A stretch of 64,000 nt of DNA from Phyllostachys edulis (taxonomy: Eukaryota > Streptophyta > Magnoliopsida > Poales > Poaceae). The DNA is taken from NCBI GenBank assembly GCA_036346405.1, contig CM070548.1, positions 62,768,877 through 62,832,876 on the forward strand. The letters run 5' to 3'. A program made the position numbers and the translations under genes. The notes beneath the pieces were generated by a model that saw nothing but the letters and a program-made list of their open reading frames with translations, had not been told where the DNA came from and made no database searches. Below are positions 23,741 to 37,368 of the stretch, in pieces. Every line of letters begins with the position of its first letter. Positions within the stretch are counted from its first letter, which is position 1.

Positions 23741-25132
23741 GATGGGATACCCTGAAATAACAATGGTAAGTCTAATGAACACAACAACCATACGGTAAGA
23801 AACTCATTTGGTGAATTGGAGTACTTGTCAATTTGATCCTCTTTAATTTATTCAATGGGCTGAGATGCTATCACACCCTTATAATTAGCAAACTTTACAC
23901 CCCCCCCCCAAAGTCATGGAGGTTTCAAAAAACCACCCCCGTTACTGCTTTTGTGGCAAACACCTAACCAAGTATTGTTTTGTTTCAAATATACTTCCAA
24001 TGTTACGATTTTCATTAAATTTCAACCAGAAACATCAAAATTTTGAAAAGGCAATCATTGACACATTGTCATGCATGCCAATGACGGTTGCTTTCCTATT
24101 CTACTCTCTTCCCCTTCCTTCGTCTATTTCTCTTCTTTCTATATCCGCTGCTATATCTACATCTCTTTCCATTATCTACTTTTTTTCATGAATATGACTA
24201 GCAACGTAGGCTCCACGTGTTATTAACTGTTTTTTTTCAAGTTGTGTAACATGTTCAGATGGAAATGGAAAGTTGGTAGTGTTCCTGAAACCACAAAATA
24301 CTTGTGGGGAGGTGTTTAGCACAAAAGAAGTTGCAAGGCTGTTTCTATAACTAAGATTTCCTCTAAGAAAATCAATAACAATAGAAATGTCAGGACTGTA
24401 GTCGAAAACTTGAAATCATCAGGGCAAGCCTTTTGGAATCATGGAGCACAAACATGAGCAGCAAGACTCCAACTAGAATAGATAAAGTCAACCTTCGGAA
24501 TGTGCAAATGTAAGATGGCTACGACCGTTGGGACGGCTGGACAAGTGGCACACAGCGGAGCAGGGCAACACATCTTTGGAGGCAATGGGGTAAACATGTC
24601 TCTGCCGGAAAGGAAGAGATCTACTGCCCTGCACCCTGCTGCTATTAAACCGACGATTCGCACAGGGCGGAAGGGCAGAAAGAATGACGCAGCAGCCTGT
24701 AACTAGGGAACCACAGCAGGCAGCCATTGGCACCTAAGCACGAAGGTGGCATTGCAGATCTTGGGTCATGAGGAATCTGAATGTGACCCTGATCCTATAG
24801 GTTAATTTTGGAGGAGATGGATCAGAATCAGGTAAGCTGAGAATCAAACAATAACCAACAAATGACAGCATCTAAGAGTATATTATAAGAGAATTCGTAA
24901 GGAAAAATTGATCTCCATTCCACAATCTGCCACAGAAAAGAAAAATACGCGGCTTCTAATGGATCACGACTCCAGACAAAGGCATGCAAGAAATTATTTG
25001 CAACTTTTGATGAGACAAAAACACCGTGGCATCCGCACCGCCTAATCCTACCCTATTTGTCGGAACTCCAACTGAATGAAGCACAATCCAGGTATCATCA
25101 TTCATCAGGAGGAATCCCGCCGGCGTACGAAC

Positions 25133-25330
25133 CTCGGGATTGACCGGAAAGGTCTGCCCTCTATCTGGTTGGTAGGCTGGCGTTGGCGGTCGATCGCCGA
25201 TCCGGCGCCGTGGTCGGTCGCCTGAGCTGAGCGGGGCGTCGACGGCGAGGCGCGTGTGGGGGAACGAGCGAGCGAGCGACGGAGTCCTCGAGGGAGGCGA
25301 TTTGGAGTTGAGGGGCGCACCGCACAATCT
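25133..25330 (-). other. Probable 5' UTR exon and promoter region of RHD4/SAC7
   Basis: The first coding exon begins with 11 untranslated bases after a splice acceptor (TTTCAG at about 23752), so a non-coding exon must lie upstream. The GC-rich block near 25133-25330 is the best candidate, with a good donor on the minus strand (CCCGAG, then GTTCGT, at 25133/25132). The transcription start was not located. Reading frames through this block have no conserved motif. Confidence 0.4.
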
Positions 25331-25479
25331 GTCCGTGTCTGGGACCCAGGCTCAGGCTGCGGCTTGAGCGATGCGATTGAGGTACATGGGCCGGAAACTT
25401 GCCAGGCAGATGATCTGTCAGCACTTGTACATGGGACGGAAATTTGGCGCATGGGCCACGTGCCACTAAGGCTTTGTTT

Positions 25480-27100
25480 GGCGAGTTCGGAAACTAATCC
25501 ATATGAAGACAATACAAGAGGGGATTAATCCCTCTCCTGTCATCTAATCGTCAACCAATCCTCTTCTATCTATCTAGGAGGGGATTAGAGCAAAGGTTGA
25601 TTGTTTGGATCATGATTGGATTGGAGGGGATAACACCTATTTAATTTTTTGAATTTAAAAGTTGTCGAAAAATTCAAAATAAAATCAATATAAATGAATT
25701 TTAAAAACCCATAAAATTCGAAAACATCATAAAATATTCCAAAAAAATCGCAATAAAATCAATAAATTGCGAAAAATAATATAGAAAAAATTCAAAAATT
25801 AGTCTAGAAAAATCTAATATAACCAGAAATTTTCGAAAACAATCCAAAAAAAGGAAAAAAAAATCATAAAGTTCAAATAACAAACAAAGAGTTCAACGAG
25901 ACATTATGACAATTCATGAAGAATAATACTAGATAGTCTAATGTAATCACATAGCAATAACAAGTAACAGTCATAACAATAGTCTATAGAGAATCCAAAA
26001 AATCAGAAAAAAATCTACAGTACATCATTCCGAGGGTCATCCACAACCTAGCATCTGGAACATGAATAAACTACAGTACCACATATAAATCCATAGCATC
26101 TGGAACATGAATAAACTGCAGTGCAACAATATAAATGCATTCACCATTCCAATGGCCATCCACAACCTAGCATCAATCCATAGATTACATTGTACATCAT
26201 GAACTTAGATGCTCTCAAAAGTTAGCAAAAAGAAGTACCACTACTTAGACGTCTTGCAAACTAGAGCACTAGCTGGACATAGAAGAAAACCTTCTCAACA
26301 TGTTCAAACCAAGTAAGTTTCCACTCATCTCCATGATGTCACTCTTCATTATAAGCCTGACACACAAAAGGAGTAATGGTTAACTGCAGACGATACTACG
26401 AGTCGAAGGCAAAATGTTCTAGTTACATATAGATAGCTTAAATGCTAGCTTCAGTGTACATTATTTTCAACATTTGACAGTACTGTGTTGTCGCTTCAGT
26501 GCATCCAATTAAACACCAATTACTTGACACATCTCCCCAAAATTTCGAATGGACATTAGCTTCAAAGGCACAATCATTGCTGAAATTAACAAGTGAGAGC
26601 CTTGAGGTTCTAAGCATAAATGCATTATTTATGTGGGAGAGCATGAACATGAAAAATCCAAGTTTCTCCTCAAAACTGACACCTCTACTGCCTTTCAACA
26701 GTTTCTACTCTCTAAGATAATTCGCAATTGTCCTAAAGACCACTAGCTTCATACGGAATGCAACTCTACAGTCCATTTCATGTCTTCAAGGATTTCCTTA
26801 AGCAACTCCCTACCAGGTAGCCTGGACGTATGCCTTGGTTTTTTTTCACTTTGTGTACTAGCAGACAATAGATGTAAAGTGGGCAAAACAACAAACATCA
26901 TGTCGTCATCCTCTTCCCTCCTCCTTTTAGTTCGAAACACCCTTCTCGAACCCATTGGGCCACAAAACACAAGTCTCCCCCTAAGTCTATGCATATAAAG
27001 AGATCTTACATGATGCAAATAGTACTCATACAAGCATAGACTCATACAAAAAAAAAACACAAGCACGATCTCTCCCCCTTTGACATCAAGCACACAAAAA
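25480..27100. repeat. Repeat-rich intergenic DNA, left edge of TE nest
   Basis: It starts with text typical of grass TIR elements (GGCTTTGTTTGGCGAG), then AT-rich DNA, then a short near-tandem repeat (TAGCATCTGGAACATGAATA at about 26051 and 26095). At 27070-27082 the minus strand has GTCAAAGGGGGAGA, a copia-type polypurine tract. This implies that the LTR of the neighbouring minus-strand copia begins here and runs left. I could not define the LTR ends. Confidence 0.4.
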
Positions 27101-27125
27101 AAAGGAAAAAAGGGTTGCCCAAAAG

Positions 27126-29307
27126 TCAGATGCTGGCGTCGGACGCGTAGTCGTCATTATAGAGCTGAACTATCGCAACAGACTCGCTGGGCTGAGGATC
27201 ATCAGTAGGAGAGCCAAGAACAACAAGAGTGTGCTCTGAGGATACAGGAGAAGTAGGAGCTACAGTAGATGGATGCAGAGCTGCTGGAGACTGTTGAGCT
27301 GCCGGAAGAACGTGTAAAGGAACTTGAGTTTCTAAAGCAGCTATCTGGCTGAGATCTCTCTCCTCCTCTTGATCAACAAAGTGCTCGGTCTGAGAAGAGG
27401 AATAGTCAAGAACACGGCCAACCAAAGCACTTGTAGAAGAAAAAGGAGCTGATGAAACCAAAGAGTCAACAAGTCGGTGAAGATCGGTTGGAAGCTGTGC
27501 ACTCGGCGACTGAGTTGCAATAGGATCTACTGCTGCCGTTGAGACTGAGGCCGGTTGTCGCTGAAAAGAAGAGTGTGAATGAGCAGGCAACAGATTCGGT
27601 GCTGGAGGAGAAACACTTGAAAGATAAGGATAAGGAATGAGCTTCTTGAGATCCTCATCTTTTCCACTAGGGCGACCAAGATTTGTGACATTCTTGCCCT
27701 GTTTCTTAAGAAGCGACTGAACATATTCCCAACAGCAATTCAGTTGATCATTTACCATCCAAATGGCTCTAGTTAGGTTTTGTTGCTGAAGGCGAATGTC
27801 TCCACAAAAAGTGATGAGAAAATTTCGGAGAGAAACATGGTCATTATGTTGCATTTCCAACTGTTTTTGAATGCGGTCAATGGCAGCTATTGTACCAGAG
27901 TTACTTGCCTCATAATCGTAAGCGCCAGTTCTAAACCTCTTCGCTGAAGGGACTGCTGAAGGTAGATCGTCAGCTAGATCAAAACTTGGATCACTGTCAT
28001 CATCATCATCCAATTCAGCATCTGAAAGTGGATCCCGAAAGTTAAACAATCCATGTGGCTCACGATGATCAAAAGGTAGAGGATCTTGGTATGTAGCATC
28101 ATCAGCTTTTGGATCTAGTGGAGGAGGAGGAGCACGCTGTCTAAGGCGTTTATCCTGAGGAGACAAAGCTTTGTAAGAAGCAATGAATCTGGGATATTGG
28201 TCATGAGTTAACTGAGGTATCCAACGTGCATTGAGAAACATCTTAACAATGTATGGAGCAAAAGGAAGCATGCGGTTGGTGGTTTGATGGCATCCTGCAT
28301 TTCCTCAACCATTAGATCAATGAAATCTATTTCCTTATCATCCATCAAGTAATACAGCAACCAACCCATAAGAGCACTAATTTCCTCTCTAGATCCCTTC
28401 CTTGGCAAAATAGTGTATCGAGTCACACATAAGGTAACAAAAACCTCATGAGAAAGCTGTGCCTGGACCTTCCAATTAAAATATTCAGCATCTGGATCTA
28501 GATACATGTGTTGAATCAGCTCAAGAGAAGGTGGTACACCATCTGCATGACCTCTACGACCAGTGGGAAAAAGCAAGATTGTGTAGTGAGTCGCCACCAA
28601 GAGTAATGCCAAGAAGGTTTGACATATCTTCGCGATCAAGCCGGCGGCGCTCACTCCCAAACATGAAGGAAATGTACTCTCGGTTGTCAGGGATCCACAG
28701 AGTGGCATAGAATTGGAAAATGATATTGTCTAACCACCTCATTGGTTTAGTCTCAAGAAGGTCTGTGAGACCGCGGGTAGCTGCAAAATGAGGATAGATG
28801 TCTGTGCCATTTGCAAACTCATTGCTAGCTTCCCAGTCAATCCATTTGTGATTTCGGATTTTGTTATGTTTCTCAAGAATGACTGCAATATCTTTATGCA
28901 CAACTGTCCAATACAAGTTTGTCCTAACTTCTGTGATCTTCTCTCGCTTTTGAGGGAACCATTTTGATTCTGCAACTTTCCTCACTTTTCTCATCTTTTC
29001 AGCCTTGTATGTCGAGTAATCAATAGTAGCATATCTGGCATTACGATTTGGCTCAAGTGAAGGAAGAGCCACACCAGTGAGACATCCTCTAGGACCTACT
29101 CTGGGTCTTGTTCGCCTTCCATCTTGTCGGCTTAAGGTTGAGCGACCACGAGACGAAAGAGTAGCTGTCTCATTGATTGGGGTATGAACTGAAGGTGACT
29201 GAGTGATGGCAATGCCCTGCTGTCGAGGTCAAATATTGCGCTTTGGAGGATCTGGACTTGCCTTCCTTTTATTTTTGCCTTTGTCCTTCTGTTCTTTCAT
29301 CATTGAC
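27126..29307 (-). pseudogene. Accessory ORF of a SIRE/Maximus-like retroelement (env-like position), broken
   Basis: On the minus strand, starting near 29307 (MMKEQKDKGKNKRK), there is an in-frame TGA at about 29230 where CGA may have stood. A long open stretch follows (29072-28554, with KWIDWEASNEFANGTDIYPH and ETKPMRWLDNIIFQFYATLW), then frameshifts near 28590 and 28275. It closes with a 380-codon acidic, Ser/Pro-rich C-terminus ending at 27126. Proteins with the WIDWE...FYATLW core are widespread in grass retroelements (the putative plant transposon protein family). Here the ORF lies downstream of copia RNase H and upstream of the polypurine tract, the env-like position of the SIRE lineage. 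No transmembrane segment is evident and its function is unknown. Confidence 0.6.
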
Positions 29308-30972
29308 CTCACAGTCCAATATTACAAGCAATGCTGAATCTCAAGCAAGCAGGAAACCAGAGGAGGACATCTGAGAAACAAATCCCTTTTAAGCACAAAT
29401 TATTGTAGCCTCTGTATAGTCACTGAAGCAACACCCAATTTCAACACACAAGTTGTCTCAATCCGACTGCCACTGACCCTATGAACCACAAACCGAACCA
29501 AAATAATAAGCAACTAGCCACAGCTCAAGAACACACTATGGCCTCGGCTCAAGAACATGTAGGAACCAAACTCACCGGAGGGAGATGCGACAACACGGCT
29601 GGAGCCGAAGAAGATAACTTGGGCGGCGGTGGCGGTACAAAAAACAGCTGACACAGAGAGTCCCTCGCAGAACTGAGCACAGCAAGCTGATGCGTGCGAG
29701 GGGGGAGTCTGTTTTGGTGGTCGTCGGCGACTGCGAGAGGCCGACAGCGAGGAATGCGGTGGAGGTAGCGGCACTAACCCATGGCGTTACTGCACAGGAG
29801 CAATCGAATGGGGAAAAGAGGTGAAGACCGAATGCTAGGGATTTTGACTGAGTTGGTAAAGCCTTGAGAGAGATAGAGGAAATCAATGACTAGGATTGAA
29901 GGAAATTAGAATAAGCGGCTAGGATTTGAACAAACAAAGGGGTAAGAATAAGTGGCATCCAACGGCTAGGACAGATCAAGAAGGATCTAATGGATGAGAA
30001 ACAACCCTTAAAGACGAAGGGGTACGAGAGCATCTGAACCATCCATATTAACTTAAAAAGGATCCTTCGGTTCAGATAGAAAACAAAAGAGGTAAGGAGC
30101 TAACTTGAAGACCCTATGTAACAGATGATCCGATAGGAGCAGATTGTTCATATATCCAGATGATCCGGTCCTTTAGGATGATCCGAAACATTCGAGTAAG
30201 AAGAGAGGGTATTTTAACCTGAGAATATTGTGTTCTCCCATGGTCCAAAATTGCAACAATCAACATAAACATTAATTGGACATGGTTAAACGTTGAATAA
30301 GATCTAGAACACCAACTTGAGACATTTTTGAAAAAGATATTGCTATATGCATATAGTTTTCCAAAACACTTTTTTTTAAAAAAAATGTGAACCAAATGAA
30401 TTTGGGTTTGAGATCTTTGGTAATGTATGGGCCTAATTTTGTGCCACCATGAACCAAGATATGGAAATATCCGGCTCAAGTGACTTAGACCCATGTTATG
30501 CTAGAAAGCTCACAGTTAAGCACATAATAGAATTTTGGTAACTTTGTCAAACTTATTTTTAAGATGTTGGCCAATATAAAGTATTTGAGAAAGCTCTTGA
30601 CCAACCTTTTTCTTTCAAGATATAATTTTTTAAATCATAATTTTGGACATAAGTTTTTTTTAAGCAAATCATTTTTTCTTTTTATGATGGAAATTTTTGA
30701 AAAGAAAAACATTTAGAAAGCATTTGATACAATATAGTACATTTGCATGAGAAAAGCATTTTTCAAGATGCATCTAGCAAAGTATTGATTTGATCACATT
30801 TAGGATTGCAAGAATACATGCGAGGTATAATGCTCCCCCTTAATGTGATATTCCCATTTGAGCTCACAAAAAAAAGAAGCAACTAAGACACAAAAACTAC
30901 AAACAACTAAGCAAGCAAGGCATATAAATCACATATGAATATGACAATATATTACAAGAAAAGTGAATATGA
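29308..30972. other. Retroelement spacer without coding signal
   Basis: AT-rich sequence between the copia RNase H and the accessory ORF of the minus-strand element. Many stops are present in all frames, and short ORFs at 29514-29886 and 30114-30494 match nothing I recognise. Long non-coding spacers are common here in SIRE-type elements. Confidence 0.45.
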
Positions 30973-31840
30973 TCATGCAATGTTAGAGGAATCTATGATA
31001 TTTAACTCACTCCTCAACTTACAAAAGTGGGCCTCATCTAAGGGTTTGGTAAAAATATCCACAAGTTGATCCTCGGTTCGGACATGGCTTATCACAATGT
31101 CACCTTTTGCAACATGATCTCTAAGGAAATGATGCTGGATATCAATGTGCTTTGTACGCAAGTGTTGAACCGGGTTATTTGCTATTTTTACCGCACTCTC
31201 ATTGTCACACAATAGAGGCACACTTTTGAAGGTGATCCCATAGTCTAGAAGCGTTTGCTTCATGTACAATATTTGTGCACAACAACTACCTGCGGCAATG
31301 TACTCCGCTTCGGCGGTTGAAAGTTCAACCGAGTTTTGCTTCTTTGAAGCCCATGAGACAAGGGATCTACCTAGCATATGACATCCCCTCGAAGTGCTTT
31401 TACGGTCAATTTTACACCCAGCATAATCAGAATCTGAATAGCCAAGCAACTCAAATTTTGTACCTTTGGGATACCACAAACCAATGCTAGGGGAGTGTTT
31501 TAAATATCTAAGAATTCTCTTAACCGCAACTAGATGCAATTCTTTAGGGGAAGCTTGAAATCTAGCACACATACAAACACTAAACATGATATCAGGCCTA
31601 GATGCGGTAAGGTAAAGCAAGCTACCAATCATTGATCTATATAGTTTTTGATCAATCGGGGTACCTCCCACATCTAAGTTAAGATGTGTGTTTGTAGTCA
31701 TAGGAGTCTTGATAGGCTTTGCATCTTCCATTCCAAAGCGCTTGAGGAGGTCCATAATATACTTTTCTTGAGAGATGAATATGCCCTCCTTCAATTACTT
31801 AACTTGAAATCCAAGGAAGAAGCTCAACTCTCCTATCATA
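30973..31840 (-). pseudogene. Ty1/copia reverse transcriptase C-terminus and RNase H, 5' truncated
   Basis: The minus strand from about 31840 (MIGELSFFLGFQVK, then a TAA) runs into an uninterrupted 273-codon frame ending at 30973. Motifs are KEGIFISQEKYIMDLLKRFG, YRSMIGSLLYLTASRPDIMF and the copia RNase H signature (GYSDSDYAGCKIDRKSTSRG; SWASKKQNSVELSTAEAEYI), ending in VDIFTKPLD. The upstream pol is cut off abruptly at about 31841, where LTR-type DNA begins. The remaining frame is intact over its whole length. Confidence 0.88.
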
Positions 31841-33823
31841 TTCCCAATTCACACAGCCACCATGTCACACAGTTTCCACCACTTGCCTCAGTCTAAATCC
31901 TTTCCCACCCAGTTGGTTAAGTGCAACACATGCCATAATAGCACACAGTACACACAGTTTTATCACATAGTTCCATAGTCACTTAATCAAGTTAATAATT
32001 GCAACTTTATATGAACAGATGATTCGTGGCATGGCTAAGCAATCTAATCGCATCTAACCAACCCACGTTGGTGCTACAATATTACCAACTAAATAAACCA
32101 ATTTCGGGTGACAAAAGATTATGACATATCAATTAGGCAAGGAGGTTATAACAAATTGGATTATTAACTAAACCCAAAAGCATTTAAATAAATACTTAAA
32201 GTAAATGCAATAATTTGAATCAAAGTAATTTTAGAAAACTAGGATTCAATATGATCAAAGGTACAACTTGCCTTGCTAGCAATGACGATCTTATTTAACT
32301 TTAATCTTCTACTTCCTTGATCATCTGCTCCTTCTTGATCAACACTTCTCGCAGTATCGATGTCTACTCGCAAACAAGCAAATAAACCAAATAAATAAAC
32401 AACAGAGAGCAAATAAACTCCAAAAAAAACTAAATAATAATCTCAGAATAAAAGATATTGAATTCAGATGAATTAGGACTTTGAATGAACTCAATCGGAG
32501 TTCGGATTGAAAGGATATGACTCTCGGAAGAATCACAAGAAATGATAAAGTTGCGAGAGAAAAGAATATTCAGAGAATATTCCTTTTGATTAAATATAAT
32601 GAGTTGAAGGCTTACAAGTGGGGTCCACTGGTAAGTGAAAGAGATCAAAGGTAGCGAATGACATGTGGGACCAATTGGATTTCGGAAATTAAATAAATTT
32701 CCGAAAAAGGAACAGAGGATGATAGGTGGGACCCACTGGATAATTGAATTTCTAGAAATACTATAATTCTAGAAATAAGTTAAAGGGAAAGACAAGTGGG
32801 CCATTGGTCTAAGGATCAGGTCCACGGAGAGATGCTAGTCCATGGTGGACCAAGCTCATGGCTATGGTTGGCAAAGGGTTTGACTGACATGCGGGACCCA
32901 CATGTAAGAGAGGGAACTAATCTAGGGTTTTTGGATTGGAAGATGATATGTGGACTGTTGGTCCATAGGCCAAGTCCTCGAGCTAGGGTTTAGGTTCACG
33001 GTGGATGAGGTCCACAGAACAGTACCGACCTGCGGAACTGGCTTGACATAAACTTGATTCGCGTGAGCCAAGTCTATACGGTTTGGTCTAGGGTTTGGGT
33101 TACGGGTATGCCACGTGGGCGGCTTAGGCGGCGCAAGGTGGCGGCTACGTGGCGTGCACGGAATTGATGACGGGGACGCCACATAGGACGACACACAAGC
33201 ACAAAGGCTTTGATGGCTGCCGAATAGGTGACGACCAGGCGGATGACAAGGCGTGTTGACGAGGTAATGTCATGGCATTGACCATTGAGCACAGGAGTAC
33301 ATCCCGATCGCCACAGAGAAGAAAAGAGGACTTGAGCAGGGCCCTCACGTAAGAGAGACACCGCAGTGGGCAGCCATGGCCTTCTCGGGTCGATGTCAAC
33401 GGCAACGAGCGGTGACCGGCTGGACTCCAGTGAGGACGAAAACAGGGTGAGGGTGCTGTCCTAGAGATGGAGAGAGAGAGGGCAGGGCCCACACGGAAGG
33501 CGCACAGAGGGGGCATGCTGCTGCCAATTCTTGCACACGGTCACAGGAGATGGCAAGCAATTGGAAGAAAGAATTAACACAAGGGAAAGATGATCTTTGG
33601 CCTCACATCATTGCAGGAACCAACATATGAGTATATACACACAGGACAAATAGAGGCATCAACATACATGAACATGAACATGAACAGGGGCACGAGCACA
33701 GTAGCTCACCAAGCTCACCGGCCATGGCAGACAGGGGAATGTCGGCAATGGTGGTGTAGAGGGCTTCCACGAGATCAACGGTGGCAGCGGTGGCACTAAC
33801 CGCGGTGGTTCCAGCGGGCGCGA

Positions 33824-36800
33824 TGTAAGATCGAGGAGGCCGACTAGAGGGGGGGTGAATAGGAGGTTTTAAAACTTCTTTGGCTAAAACCGAGTTTTAT
33901 GCGGAATTGTAAATCAATTCGGTTTTGCACAATTAAAGCCTAAATCAACTAGTCTTTACTAAGTGCACCAACAATACAAGTCTATTGAAGAATATAGCAA
34001 TTAAACATATGACTTGAGCAATTCAATTCTAACAATGGTGAATAGCACAATAAACTATTGCAATCATACACAATGAATAAGCAATTTACTACAAGGTATA
34101 TAAATCGCACAATGTAAAGCAAGCATTCATACACAATGAATGTAAATACAATAGTAAGGCACAAAGAGAACAAACCACAATGACACGTCGATGTTTTACC
34201 GTGGTGTTCGGAGACTTGCCGGTCTCCCCTAATCCACGTTGAGGTAAGCCCAAACCAATTGGACCGGCTCCATGAATTAAGCCAAACACCTCAATTCCAC
34301 TAGAGGTAGCTCTTTCCCGCTCCGGGTAGGTGAGCTCCAACCTTCACAACACGCGGGGCCTTCTCACAAGCTTCTTGAGAAGATCACCGGTCCACGACGC
34401 CTCCACGCCGTCTAGGTGTCGGCAAACACCAAGAGTAACAAGCCAAGCCCCTTGCTTGACTCTCACCACGTGCAACGAATGCACAAGCTCAAGTGGATAC
34501 GAAATCCACCTCTAGATGCAACACATGCAACTAGAGACCTCTCTCCTTGCTCACAAGGTGCAACACATGCACAATTGAGAGGAGAGGCTCACACTAGCTC
34601 AAGAGAGTGAAATGGGATGCCAAAGGTTGCCTCTCAACCGGCCAAGGGGGTATTTATAGCCCCTACACCAAAAACTAGCCGTTGGGAGACGAAACAGCCA
34701 AAAACTAGCCGTTCTGACCTCGGGCGGTCGTATCAAGACTCACAAGGGCGGTACAACTGTTCTGGCAGTCGTCATCACAACCCAAAAATCAGCACTGCAT
34801 TTACACTCGGTAAAAAGGTCATAACATTTGACTCGGATGTCGGAATTGAGTGATCTTGGACTCTATGGAAAGCTTATTAAGAGGGCTACACAACCCTCCT
34901 ATTTGATTTGATCTCAAACACATTTTATCAAATCAAAAAGCACAACTCCAAGAGCCACTACCATGGTCTAAGTCCAAAGAATTAGCAACAAGCAATCTTA
35001 GACCATGCCAAGGGAAAATACATGAATCCCAACAATTTGCAAAACACATTTGCAAACTTAGATCATGCCACAAGATGTAGGTACATGGACTTCAACCATT
35101 TGCAAAACACATTTACAAAGTATAGTCACATGCTACAAGGATTAAATGCATGAGCATCGACTATTTGCAAAACACATTTGCAAATAATAGCATCATGCCA
35201 TGGTGTGCTAGAGCAAGTGAGATTGAGCTATCAACACATGATGAGACTCAAGCTACTAGACAAGACCCCTCTTAATAGTACGACAACCTATACTAGCAAT
35301 CCGGTCTTCCAACCAAACACCAAGACCAGTAAAAGACTAGGAACACATCCTTAGCCCTAGCTAGTCATACCTTTGCCTTGAGCATCTTCTTGAAGGTTAA
35401 TGATGCACATCTTCACTTCAAGTCCGGGTCATTGTCTTGACATGCATCAATCCATGATATATCCTTTACTTGACCTCAATCAACACATGATGAGTCTTCT
35501 CTTGACTTGATGATCAACTCATGATCATCTCTTCTTCGAGATCTTGATATGCATCAACACATGATACATCCTCTTCTTGAACCTTGACTTGATGACGATC
35601 AACTCATGATGCCATCCGACGTCTCCATTACCCTGGAACATAACCTATTCATCCAACTCATGGAAAATGTTAGTCCCATAATGATTAACATCAATTACCA
35701 AGATATACCTGCAATAATGCTTCTAAACAAGCCGTTAAAATCTCGGACCGGTACTACCGCCAACCAAGTTACGGTATTACCGCTTGGTCCGGCCAGTATC
35801 AAGACTGAAGGAGCGGTACTACCGAATCTGCAGGTTTCAATTTGTTTGAAGATTACAAGCATTCGGAATTTTGTACCGCCATATAAAAATCGGAATGACC
35901 GCAGTTTGCATCGACCGCTCCCAAGCGCAGAACGTCCGATTTCAGATTGAGTTTTAGAGCGATTTGCATCGCTCGCTTTTTATTGAACCGCCTCACAAAA
36001 TTGAACGATCGCACATCGAGACGACCGATTGTCACGGGCGGTACGACCGATTTCCATAAGGGATTCTGAGGCAAATTGCATCGTTTTTGGTTTTCTTGAA
36101 CCGCCAACTAAAATTCGGAATGATCGCTATGCGACAACCGCTCAAGGGCGGTCGTTCGCTTGAGCACTTAGTTGGTCGTTCCTTCAAAATGCTTGATACT
36201 ACCGCCAAGTAAAGTCTGGTCATATCGCACTAAGCGGTACGACCGCAAGTATAGCTGCGGTACTACCGATTTTGGACAGAAGCACTTAACACTTTTCAAT
36301 TTAATTTCAAGTTTAAGTTCAAATGCATGCATGATCCTAAATTGATCCAAAGGGCACAAGAACATGTTATCAAGCTACTAAACACAATCCCTCTATTGTC
36401 ATGCATTTCCATTACCATGTCGCCATCCATAAACTGGGACTAAGCCTTTAAACATCTTAGCACACACGTTAGTCCCACAACACAATTGCAAATAATTGAA
36501 TGTAGATTGGTATGAGTATATAAGCACTACACAAGTTGTATATACTCATATGAATATATATAACTACACAAGTTATATATAATCAAAGGATATATGAGCA
36601 CACATGTCTCATATACACACATGAATATATTAACTTCACAAGTTATATATATTCAAGGATATGTGAGTACGCATGAACTACACAAGTTATGTTATACTCA
36701 CATATAAGTATATTTAGACTACACAAGTCTTATATACTCACATGAATATATTAACTATGCAAGTTAAATATATTCAAAGGATATGTTTCAAAGTAAAGAT

Positions 36801-37368
36801 CCCAAATATGTGTGGAAACAGGAATATGGATCAATACTCATGAAACCTCAAAATATAGAATGAACTCCCCCTATATGTGTGCATACATGAATATGTAATG
36901 AAAACATATGCACATATTTAGGTTAACCTTTTGGTGGAGTTCAACCTATATTTTGGATCCAAGGAATGCAACAAAATATAAGAACTATAAAGTCGAATGC
37001 ATACCTCTTTTGTTCTTTATCCAAACGAGACTAATCATGAGATAAGGCAAATAGAAGAGTTAGTCTCATAAATAGATTTGTCATTATAAATGCATACCTG
37101 TTTGGATTTTCCTTCTGTTTATCCAATGAATTTGATTTGTCATTAATCACATGCATGCCTTCGTGGTTTTCACCTTTATATCCAAATAAGACTACACAAT
37201 ATGTATATCAATGAAAGTGTTAGTCGCACAATTAGATTTGTCATTAATCACATGCATGCCTTCGTGGTTTTCACCTTTATATCCAAATAAGACTACACAA
37301 TATGTATATCAATGAAAGTGTTAGTCGCACAATTAGATTTGTCATTAATCACCAAAACTCTATTAACA
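33824..37368 (-). repeat. SIRE/Maximus-like copia LTR (solo or rearranged)
   Basis: On the minus strand it starts at 37368 with TGTTAATAGAGTTTTGGTGA, a common SIRE-lineage LTR start. It ends near 33824 after CCTATTCACCCCCCTCTAG-like text, typical of the 3' end of these LTRs. No primer site follows, so this is a solo or rearranged LTR. Inside are many CGGTACTACCG-like words (35740-36270) and a 101-bp tandem repeat. I did not find a matching target duplication. Confidence 0.5.
37141..37353. repeat. 101-bp tandem repeat in the copia LTR
   Basis: CATTAATCACATGCATGCC recurs at 37141 and 37242 with nearly identical 101-bp units. A third start (CATTAATCACC) is at 37343, where the LTR end takes over. 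This looks like a recent local duplication close to the LTR terminus. Confidence 0.8.

Noticed and set aside
24439..25512. Overlapping ORFs upstream of RHD4/SAC7
   Set aside because: None has conserved residues. The GC-rich part is better explained as 5' UTR exon and promoter.
37141..37353. CRISPR-like array
   Set aside because: The repeats are contiguous 101-bp tandem units without spacers, in a plant retroelement LTR.
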